Shown: in pieces, positions 1-4,785 of the stretch | How positions within the stretch are numbered: the first letter of the stretch is position 1 | Layout of the letters: every line of letters begins with the position of its first letter | Assembly (NCBI GenBank): GCA_030149025.1 | Contig: JASBSH010000229.1 | Span: 1-7,626 of the forward strand | Source: Actinomycetales bacterium | GTDB lineage: Bacteria; Actinomycetota; Actinomycetes; Actinomycetales; BWSM-131 | DNA length: 7,626 nt | Direction of reading: 5' to 3' | Notes under the pieces: generated by a model | What the model saw: the letters and a program-made list of their open reading frames with translations, nothing else | The model's database searches: none | What the model was told of the DNA's origin: nothing | Position numbers and translations under genes: made by a program

Positions 1-19
1 GGGATTTCATGATCACCGC

Positions 20-50
20 GTAGGGGGTTGGGTAGGGGGTTGCGTAGGGG
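20..50. repeat. Short 12-bp-period tandem repeat downstream of the kinase gene
   Basis: The 11-mer GTAGGGGGTTG occurs at 20-30 and again at 32-42, and a partial third copy (GTAGGGG) starts at 44, giving a 12-bp period over about 2.5 units. It lies just past the stop codon of the histidine kinase gene (minus strand), in the spacer toward whatever gene follows off the left edge. No clear hairpin terminator is visible in bases 1-54. An ATG on the minus strand at 10-8 could begin the next gene, but only three codons are visible and there is no convincing ribosome binding site, so I do not call it. Confidence 0.5.
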
Positions 51-54
51 TCGC

Positions 55-1098
55 CTACGGCCTGGCCGGGGCGGCGGAGGGCAGCTGGATGGTGAACTCC
101 GCGCCGCCCAAGACGCTCCTGCCGACGGTGGCGCGGCCCCCGTGTGCCTCGACCAGACCGCGGACGACGTAGAGCCCGAGCCCTGTCCCGCCGCGCCGTC
201 CGCCGCGCCAGAACTTGGTGAACACCATCCCGAACTGCTCCTCGGGGATGCCCTCCCCCGCGTCCTCCACGCGGAGCAGCACCCCGGGGCCCACACCATT
301 CAAGTCCGCCGCGGTCACCGTGACCCGGACCTTGCCCTCGCCGTGACGAAGCGCGTTCTCCAGCAGGTTGGCGAGCACCTGCTCCAGGCGGTCGGGGTCG
401 GCCCACAGCTCGGGCAGGCCATCGCGCTCCAGGCAGAGGTCGAACCGGCTCTCGTCGTGCCCAGACGCGACCAGCCGGCGCACCTGCCCCTCCACGAGGT
501 CCGGCAGGTCGATGACCTGGCGCCGCACCTCCAGCCGCCCGGCCTCGATGCGGGAGATGTCCAGGAGCTCGGCGATCAGTCGCGTGACTCGGTCCGCGTC
601 GGCCTCAACCGTGCTCAGCATCAGCCGCTTCTGCTCGTCGGTGAACTTCTCCCACCGCCTAAGCAGCGTGGCGGTGAACCCCTTCACGCTCGTGAGGGGC
701 GACCGCAGCTCGTGGGCGACGGTCGAGATGAGGCCGGCGTGGTCGTGCTCCGCGCGGCGGCGTGACTCGGTGTCGCGTAGCTGCAGCACCACGCGCTCGA
801 CGGGTTCGGACCTGCCCGGACGGATGTACCTCGCCGTCACCAGCAGCTCCCGCGCGGGTGGGAGGATCAGCAGCCGCTCGCGGTGGCCGGTGCGGATCGC
901 GAGGCCCGTCCACGGGTCGGTGCACTGCCACCAACGCCGGCCGCGACTGTCCTGCAGCGGAAGCGCCGTCCGGATGTCCTGACCGAGCACCGAACGTCTG
1001 TCCAGACCCGTCAGCCGCTCCGCGGCCGCGTTGAACTCGACGACTCGCGCGTCGGCGTCGGCCACGACGAGGCCGTCCGGGAGGTCATCGACGTCCAT
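55..1098 (-). CDS. Soluble PAS-domain sensor histidine kinase
   Basis: A 347-residue protein with the order PAS domain (about 1-110), HisKA dimerisation/phosphoacceptor domain (about 120-190) and HATPase_c domain (about 230-340). The phosphoacceptor is His129 in the motif VAHELRSPLTS. The ATP-binding boxes are intact: N box ending in Asn248 (NLLENALRHG), G1 box DAGEG at 279-283, F box around Phe293-Phe296, and G2 box GGTGLGL at 303-309. There is no signal peptide or membrane segment, so it should sense a cytoplasmic cue through the PAS domain; the ligand is unknown. No response regulator gene is in the window, so it is an orphan kinase here. It follows the trmH-family gene by 18 bases and in the same frame. 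No Shine-Dalgarno sequence precedes its ATG, which suggests it depends on translation of the upstream gene. The kinase assignment is firm; its role is not known. Confidence 0.93.
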   Translation of the reverse strand: MDVDDLPDGLVVADADARVVEFNAAAERLTGLDRRSVLGQDIRTALPLQDSRGRRWWQCTDPWTGLAIRTGHRERLLILPPARELLVTARYIRPGRSEPVERVVLQLRDTESRRRAEHDHAGLISTVAHELRSPLTSVKGFTATLLRRWEKFTDEQKRLMLSTVEADADRVTRLIAELLDISRIEAGRLEVRRQVIDLPDLVEGQVRRLVASGHDESRFDLCLERDGLPELWADPDRLEQVLANLLENALRHGEGKVRVTVTAADLNGVGPGVLLRVEDAGEGIPEEQFGMVFTKFWRGGRRGGTGLGLYVVRGLVEAHGGRATVGRSVLGGAEFTIQLPSAAPARP

Positions 1099-1116
1099 CC
1101 GGGGAGCGTAGACCGG

Positions 1117-1953
1117 CTAAGCCCTTCGATGGGCTCGCGCCGCCGCATACAGGCAGACCGTTGCGGCGGTGGCGAGGTTCAGGCTCTCCGCGCGCCCGTG
1201 CACCGGCACGCGGACGCTGGCGTCCGCGAGCGCGCGGTCCTGCTCGGGCAGGCCCCACGCCTCGTTGCCGAAGACCCAGGCGACCGGGCCCGCCAACGGG
1301 CCGTGGCCGGCGTCCGACTGGTCCTGCAGATCGTCCAGGTCGAGCTCGCCGGCGCCGTCCGCGGCGAGCACCGCGCAGCCGGCCTCCCGCAGCCGCGACG
1401 TCGCCTCGGCGAGCGGCACCCCGGTCACCACCGAGAGGTGGAAGAGGCTCCCCGCCGTCGAGCGAACGCACTTGGGGTTGTAGACGTCGACGCTCTCGGT
1501 CGTCAGGACGACGGCATCGGCACCGGCGGCGTCCGCGGCGCGGAGCACCGTCCCCGCGTTCCCCGGATCCCGCACGGCGGCGAGCACGGCGACCAGGCGC
1601 GGCCGCGCGTCGAGCACCCGCTTGAGCGGCACGTCCACCGGACGGCAGACGGCGACCAGCCCCTGCGGGGTCACGGTGTCGGCCATCTCGGCGATCACCT
1701 CGTCGGTGCACAGCCGGACCGGGACGCCGGCCACGCGCGCCGCGTCGACGATCTCCGGGTAGCGGTCGGTCGCCTGCTCGGTGGCGTAGAGGTCCTGCAC
1801 GGCGCCGGCGGGCAGCGCCTCACGGACGGCCTGCGGCCCCTCGGCCAGGAACAGGCCGGCCCGCTGACGTGCCGAACGCCCGGCCAGCCGGCGCACCGCC
1901 CTCACCCGGTCGCTTCTCGGGTTGGACAGCACGCCCGCAGGCTCCGTCGACAC
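1117..1953 (-). CDS. SpoU/TrmH-family RNA 2'-O-ribose methyltransferase
   Basis: A 278-residue SPOUT-class enzyme that uses SAM to methylate a ribose 2'-OH, most likely in 23S rRNA; the target base cannot be read from sequence. An N-terminal L30e-like substrate-binding region (about 14-105, with FLAEGPQAV at 35-43) precedes the knotted catalytic domain. All three SpoU motifs are present: motif 1 with Asn132 and the catalytic-type Arg138 (RDPGNAGTVLRAAD), motif 2 FGNEAWGL (228-235), and motif 3 SLNLATA (257-263). Length is normal for the TsnR/RlmB-like group. The start is GTG at 1953; a second in-frame GTG at codon 8 is also possible, since conservation in the family begins near LSNPRSDRV. Ribosome binding sequence is weak. 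It sits 34 bases after rplT and 18 bases before the kinase gene, so it is probably in the infC operon, as is common in actinomycetes. Confidence 0.92.
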   Translation of the reverse strand: MSTEPAGVLSNPRSDRVRAVRRLAGRSARQRAGLFLAEGPQAVREALPAGAVQDLYATEQATDRYPEIVDAARVAGVPVRLCTDEVIAEMADTVTPQGLVAVCRPVDVPLKRVLDARPRLVAVLAAVRDPGNAGTVLRAADAAGADAVVLTTESVDVYNPKCVRSTAGSLFHLSVVTGVPLAEATSRLREAGCAVLAADGAGELDLDDLQDQSDAGHGPLAGPVAWVFGNEAWGLPEQDRALADASVRVPVHGRAESLNLATAATVCLYAAARAHRRA

Positions 1954-1984
1954 CTGCGCTCGAAGTGTTGCTGCTCAGTTCAGC

Positions 1985-2000
1985 TGCTCAGGCTGCTGAG
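1985..2000. repeat. 16-bp repeat shared with the infC tail, at the rplT stop
   Basis: TGCTCAGGCTGCTGAG at 1985-2000 spans the rplT stop codon and recurs exactly at 2747-2762 inside infC. It contains a CTCAG-GCTG-CTGAG hairpin. Related 9-mers GCTGCTCAG occur at 1970-1978 and 1983-1991, making the rplT to trmH spacer locally repetitive. Confidence 0.6.
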
Positions 2001-2368
2001 CCCTCACCGGCCACGGGCAGCGCGGCCTTGGCCTGCTGCACCAGCGCGGCGAAGGCGGCCTCGTCGCGGACGGCGAGGTCGGCGAGCATGCGCCGGTCGA
2101 CCTCGATGCCGGCGAGGCGCAGGCCCTGGATGAGGCGGTTGTAGGTCATGCCGTTGGCGCGGGCCGCGGCGTTGATCCGCTGGATCCAGAGCCGGCGGAA
2201 GTCGCCCTTGCGCGCGCGGCGGTCACGGTAGGCGTAGACCAGCGAGTGGGTGACCTGCTCCTTGGCCTTGCGGTAGAGCCGCGAGCGCTGGCCCCGGTAG
2301 CCGCTGGCCTGCTCCAGTACCTCGCGGCGCTTCTTCTGTGCGTTGACTGCGCGCTTCACGCGTGCCAT
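1988..2368 (-). CDS. rplT: 50S ribosomal protein L20 (bL20)
   Basis: A 126-residue basic protein that binds 23S rRNA and is needed early in assembly of the large subunit. The N-terminal RNA-binding tail (MARVKRAVNAQKKRREVLEQ) and the family signatures GYRGQRSRLYRKAKEQ, RKGDFRRLWIQRINAA and NGMTYNRLIQGL are all intact. The C-terminal globular part (about 60-118) contains IEVDRRMLADLAV. The last few residues (GEGSAA) are a short variable tail. The ATG at 2368 is preceded by GAGGAG (minus strand of 2377-2382) at 8-base spacing. It is third in the infC-rpmI-rplT unit, 42 bases after rpmI. In several bacteria L20 represses its own operon through the infC or rpmI leader; whether it does so here is not shown by the sequence. 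Confidence 0.98.
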   Translation of the reverse strand: MARVKRAVNAQKKRREVLEQASGYRGQRSRLYRKAKEQVTHSLVYAYRDRRARKGDFRRLWIQRINAAARANGMTYNRLIQGLRLAGIEVDRRMLADLAVRDEAAFAALVQQAKAALPVAGEGSAA

Positions 2369-2410
2369 GTCTGTTACTCCTCGTTATCTCAGGCGATGCT
2401 CAGAGCCGGC

Positions 2411-2605
2411 TCACTTGCCGAGCAGCTTCTTCACGCGCTTGACGTCGGCGGGGGACGTGACGAGGTCCATCGCCAGACGGCGCGTCCTGGTGCTGGGCTT
2501 GCCCTCGAAGAGGTGCCGGCGGTTCGCCTGCTCACGCATGACCTTGCCGGACCCGGTGATCCGGAAGCGCTTCTTCGTGCCGCTGTGCGTCTTCTGCTTC
2601 GGCAT
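2411..2605 (-). CDS. rpmI: 50S ribosomal protein L35 (bL35)
   Basis: A 64-residue, strongly basic protein of normal length for bL35, a small component of the large ribosomal subunit. The diagnostic N-terminus (MPKQKTHSGTKKRFRITGSGK) and the segment ANRRHLFEGKPSTRTRRL are present, ending in VKRVKKLLGK. The ATG at 2605 follows a good ribosome binding site, GAGGAG at the minus strand of 2617-2622, with an 11-base spacer. It lies between infC (86 bases upstream) and rplT (42 bases downstream) with all three on the same strand, the conserved IF3-L35-L20 order. Nothing unusual in composition or length. Confidence 0.98.
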   Translation of the reverse strand: MPKQKTHSGTKKRFRITGSGKVMREQANRRHLFEGKPSTRTRRLAMDLVTSPADVKRVKKLLGK

Positions 2606-2691
2606 GGCTGCCGTGTCTCCTCGTGCTCGTTCGGACCACCGGGGCGGTCCAGGTGGTGGTGCCCAGCGCTGCGCTGGACGTGGCGTGCTGG

Positions 2692-3408
2692 TCAGCCGGC
2701 CTGCGGGTGCTCCTGCGCGGCCTCGGTCTGCGCAGTGTTCTCAGCGTGCTCAGGCTGCTGAGGCTGCTCAGCGTGCTCAGCCGGCTCGTGGTACTCGGCC
2801 TCTGCGCCCGCGTCACCCTCGTGCCCGTGCCCGTGCCCGCGCTCGCGGCGCGGCTGGCTGCCCTTGCTCTTGGCTCGGGCCTCGGCCTTCGCCTCGGCCT
2901 TCTTCTTGTTCGGACCGATGACCATGGTCATGTTCCGGCCGTCCTGCAGCGGCGAGCTCTCCACGTAGCCGAACTCGCCGAGGTCGCCCGCGATCCGCTG
3001 CAACAGCCGGTAGCCCATCTCGGGCCTCGACTGCTCCCGACCACGGAACATGATCATGACCTTGACCTTGTCCCCGGCCTGGAGGAACTTCTCGGCCTGC
3101 GCCTTCTTCGTCGCATAGTCGTGCGGATCGATCTTCAGACGCAGACGGATCGTCTTGAGCACCGTGTTGGCCTGGTTCTTCCGTGCCTCACGGGCCTTCA
3201 TGTCGGCTTCGTACTTGAACTTGCCGAAGTCCATGAGCTTGCAGACCGGAGGCTTGGCCTGGGGCGCCACCTCGACGAGGTCGAGGTCGGCCTCCTGGGC
3301 CAGGCGCAGTGCGTCCTCGACACGGACGATCCCGACCTGTTCGCCATTCGGGCCGACCAGACGCACCTCGGGGACTCGGATCCGGTCGTTGATACGCGGC
3401 TCGCTGAT
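2692..3408 (-). CDS. infC: Translation initiation factor IF-3, ATC start, long C-terminal tail
   Basis: IF3 binds the 30S subunit, prevents premature 50S joining and proofreads initiator tRNA and start-codon choice. I call 238 residues starting with ATC at 3408-3406. The conserved N-terminal motif SEPRINDRIRVPEVRLVGP follows this codon directly, and AGGAG lies 6 bases upstream (minus strand of 3415-3419). No in-frame ATG, GTG or TTG lies between that site and the motif; a start at the GTG at 3366 would cut off 14 conserved residues. The N-domain carries KPPVCKLMDFGKFKYE (about 53-68); the C-domain carries MFRGREQSRPEMGYRLLQR (about 120-138) and DGRNMTMVIGP (about 156-166). From about residue 171 there is a low-complexity tail of roughly 68 residues rich in Ala, Glu, His and Gln, including a Gly-His repeat; such tails occur in actinomycete IF3. 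First gene of the rpmI-rplT unit, with a structured leader. Confidence 0.95.
   Translation of the reverse strand: MSEPRINDRIRVPEVRLVGPNGEQVGIVRVEDALRLAQEADLDLVEVAPQAKPPVCKLMDFGKFKYEADMKAREARKNQANTVLKTIRLRLKIDPHDYATKKAQAEKFLQAGDKVKVMIMFRGREQSRPEMGYRLLQRIAGDLGEFGYVESSPLQDGRNMTMVIGPNKKKAEAKAEARAKSKGSQPRRERGHGHGHEGDAGAEAEYHEPAEHAEQPQQPEHAENTAQTEAAQEHPQAG
2740..2780 (-). repeat. Direct and inverted repeats coding for the IF3 tail
   Basis: The 14-mer CTCAGCGTGCTCAG occurs exactly at 2740-2753 and 2767-2780 (plus-strand reading), encoding the repeated AEHAE/PEHAE-type residues of the IF3 tail on the minus strand. Between them lies CTCAGGCTGCTGAG (2749-2762), which can fold as a 5-bp stem with a 4-base loop. 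Nearby, three copies of the hexamer GGGCAC on the minus strand (about 2821-2838) encode the Gly-His run. These look like slippage-prone repeats in a poorly constrained tail. Confidence 0.6.
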
Positions 3409-3419
3409 GTGCTGCTCCT
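3406..3419 (-). promoter_or_regulatory. infC ribosome binding site and ATC initiation site
   Basis: On the minus strand, AGGAG (3419-3415) is followed by a 6-base spacer CAGCAC and then ATC AGC GAG. The spacing is ideal for initiation at ATC, and this site decides the infC start. E. coli infC uses AUU for the same purpose: a non-canonical start lets excess IF3 reject its own mRNA. Extending that feedback to this gene is inference. Confidence 0.85.
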
Positions 3420-3453
3420 GTCGTCGTGTTAGCCGTCTTCCACCGACAACGGG

Positions 3454-3487
3454 AAAGGCCCCCGTCGAAGGTCGCTCCGCGGGGGCC
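3454..3487 (-). terminator. Terminator-like attenuator hairpin in the infC leader
   Basis: On the minus strand GGCCCCCG (3487-3480) and CGGGGGCC (3464-3457) form a perfect 8-bp G+C stem with a 15-base loop, followed at once by TTT (3456-3454) and then CCCGTTGTC. The T run follows only in the minus direction; on the plus strand the hairpin is followed by CGCCAAC. It therefore points at transcripts headed into infC and ends about 46 bases before the ATC start, where premature termination would control the operon. The short T run makes terminator strength uncertain. Confidence 0.6.
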
Positions 3488-3496
3488 CGCCAACAG

Positions 3497-3525
3497 CGGC
3501 GTCACGCGGGTACCCGCGTACGCCG
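3497..3525 (-). promoter_or_regulatory. Stable hairpin in the infC leader, with a 16-bp perfect palindrome
   Basis: Bases 3504-3519 read ACGCGGGTACCCGCGT, a perfect palindrome. Flanking CGGCGT and ACGCCG extend it to about 12 paired bases with one bulged base (3503) and a 4-base loop. It lies just upstream, in the direction of infC transcription, of the terminator-like hairpin. As RNA it would be a strong leader stem; as DNA it could be an operator for a dimeric repressor. Five bases of its 3' arm (CCCGC on the minus strand, 3510-3506) could pair instead with GCGGG (3490-3486), which overlaps the next hairpin, so alternative folds are possible. Confidence 0.55.
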
Positions 3526-3540
3526 ACCGATGGACCCGGC

Positions 3541-3569
3541 AACCTATCGGCCGCCCGGGTGGGAGGAAC
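3541..3569 (-). promoter_or_regulatory. Possible promoter for the infC operon
   Basis: On the minus strand TAGGTT (3546-3541) fits the actinobacterial -10 pattern TANNNT. A weak -35-like GTTCCT (3569-3564) lies 17 bases upstream. Transcription would begin near 3534 and include both leader hairpins, giving a leader of about 125 bases. The -35 match is poor and AT-containing hexamers can arise by chance, so this is only a candidate. Confidence 0.25.
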
Positions 3570-3630
3570 TCCGCTTCGCGTACCCGCCCCGCACCCGGTA
3601 GCACCGGTGACGGGACAGGTCGGTCCGTCT

Positions 3631-3637
3631 GAAAGGG
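3631..3637 (+). promoter_or_regulatory. Ribosome binding site of the DUF1844 gene
   Basis: GAAAGGG lies 7 bases before the ATG at 3645 and supports that start. I could not recognise a convincing plus-strand promoter in the upstream 3409-3630 region, although one must exist there because the neighbouring gene is divergent. Confidence 0.65.
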
Positions 3638-3644
3638 TATCAGC

Positions 3645-4004
3645 ATGTCCCCCGACATCCCGAACGAAGCGGATCACTCGATCGCCGCGCGTGACATCGC
3701 CGACGTCGCAGCCGTCGAGGTGATCACCACCGCCGCGGTCCACCTGATGAGTGCGGCAGCCGTGAAGTGCGGCCTGGCGGAGGACGCCGAGGAGGCGGGA
3801 CACCTCGACCTCGCCGAGGCACGCATCCTGATCAACGCCCTCGCCGGATTGGTCACCTCCGCCGCTCCGGACATCGGCAACCAACACGCCCGGTCGCTAC
3901 GCGACGGGTTGCGGAGTCTCCAGCTGGCCTTCCGGGAAGCCTCCGTCGTCCCCGACCCGCCGGGGCAGGGCCCCGGCGAGCGGCTCACCGGCCCGGTCAG
4001 CTGA
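3645..4004 (+). CDS. DUF1844 family protein
   Basis: A 119-residue, probably cytosolic protein with no signal peptide. It matches the actinobacterial DUF1844 family, best seen in the core ITTAAVHLMSAAAVKCGLAE (about 27-46), DLAEARILINALAGL (about 55-69) and the basic-helix segment RSLRDGLRSLQLAFREAS (84-101). It ends in the typical tail PGQGPGERLTGPVS. The core is predicted to be helical. The function of DUF1844 is unknown. In actinomycetes this gene commonly sits beside infC, as here, where it is divergent from infC and convergent with the SseB-family gene. The association with a translation operon hints at a translation-related role, but the sequence gives no direct evidence. The only plus-strand gene in the window. 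Confidence 0.93.
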   Translation: MSPDIPNEADHSIAARDIADVAAVEVITTAAVHLMSAAAVKCGLAEDAEEAGHLDLAEARILINALAGLVTSAAPDIGNQHARSLRDGLRSLQLAFREASVVPDPPGQGPGERLTGPVS

Positions 4005-4030
4005 CCGGACACGATCGGGACGACGTCCCG
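3993..4030. terminator. Candidate bidirectional terminator between convergent genes
   Basis: Two hairpins stand in tandem. CCGGTCAGCTGACCGG (3993-4008) is a perfect 16-bp palindrome that includes the DUF1844 stop codon. CGGGAC-GAC-GTCCCG (4016-4030) has a 6-bp stem and 3-base loop. They lie at the meeting point of the plus-strand DUF1844 gene and the minus-strand SseB-family gene (stop at 4057), as expected for a shared terminator. No T run follows in either direction, which is common for actinomycete terminators but lowers certainty. Confidence 0.5.
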
Positions 4031-4056
4031 CACCGACGCGACGCAGCCGACCGATT

Positions 4057-4785
4057 TCAGGGTGACGCCGGTCGGACCTTCAGTTCCAGGCTGTCCACCC
4101 GCTCGGCGACGACCGCCGACGCCGCAAGCCGCTGGGAGACAGCGCCTGTCAGCGCATCCAGACCGCTGCGGTCCAGGCCCGGTCTCACGGCCAGCACGAC
4201 GCGCAGCTCGGCTCGCTCCCCCGGCTCACAGCTCACGTCCACGACCGGTTCGAGGACCAGGACGGCGTCACGCACGGCCGCGTGGACCTGCGGGTCGCGT
4301 GGGGCCGGCGTCCAGTCGTGGCCTTGCGCCAGCGCCCAGAGCGCGGGGCGCGGCAGGACCGCAGTGGCCGGTCCGGCGGGGTCGATCACCAGCAGGGAGC
4401 AGCCCTCGTCGACCGCGGAGAGCGCCGCCCGCCGGGACTCCACGGGGACCGGGCGGGCCGATGAGTCCCAGGCGGCCATCGTCTCGACGGAGGTGAACAC
4501 CGGCAGCGCGGCCCGACCGTCGGGGGCCTTCAGCGTCACCAGAGCCATGTCGGCGCTCTTGTCAGCCTTCACTGCCCCGCGTTCGACCGAGACGGGTTCG
4601 CTCTCGCCCAGGACCGCCACCACCGGAACAAGGACGCGGGCACCTGCGAGAGCCGACAGGATCACCTGCGTGTCGCCGTCCTCGAGCGCCGTCACGAGCG
4701 CGCGGGGCGCGGTGCCGTCGTCGGACTCGAAGCCGTGCGGGGACAGGGTTCGTCCGGCCCACGGGACGCCGGCAGAGTCAGTCAC
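4057..4785 (-). CDS. SseB-family protein, last gene of the his operon
   Basis: A 242-residue protein resembling the SseB N-terminal domain family (about residues 29-147, including ALEDGDTQVILSAL, VLVPVVAV and the segment LPVFTSVETMAAW). The rest, about 148-242, is an alpha/beta region without motifs I recognise. SseB-like proteins in actinomycetes have no established function; the name comes from enhanced serine sensitivity in E. coli. No membrane segment or signal peptide is seen. The GTG start at 4785 overlaps the hisA stop codon in GTGA, so it is probably translationally coupled to hisA and co-transcribed with the histidine genes. The open frame runs far upstream through hisA, but that extension is arginine-rich shadow translation and is excluded. 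The family call rests on recognised motifs and gene context. Confidence 0.8.
   Translation of the reverse strand: MTDSAGVPWAGRTLSPHGFESDDGTAPRALVTALEDGDTQVILSALAGARVLVPVVAVLGESEPVSVERGAVKADKSADMALVTLKAPDGRAALPVFTSVETMAAWDSSARPVPVESRRAALSAVDEGCSLLVIDPAGPATAVLPRPALWALAQGHDWTPAPRDPQVHAAVRDAVLVLEPVVDVSCEPGERAELRVVLAVRPGLDRSGLDALTGAVSQRLAASAVVAERVDSLELKVRPASP

Noticed and set aside
1..10. Start of a downstream gene at the minus-strand ATG (10-8)
   Set aside because: Only about three codons are visible and there is no ribosome binding site, so identity, including a guess of pheS, cannot be supported.
883..2133. Long plus-strand open frame (416 codons) opposite the methyltransferase gene and rplT
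   Set aside because: It lies antisense to well-identified genes. In high-GC DNA, antisense frames lacking stops are common, and its translation shows no family motif.
2692..3366. infC starting at the GTG at 3366
   Set aside because: It removes conserved IF3 residues (SEPRINDRIRVPE) that are encoded in frame upstream and preceded by a good ribosome binding site with ATC.
3188..3658. Possible leader peptide frame through the infC leader
   Set aside because: A minus-strand frame is open through the leader and into infC out of frame, including a GTG at 3505, but no ribosome binding site or regulatory codon run is visible, and it continues as shadow translation of infC.
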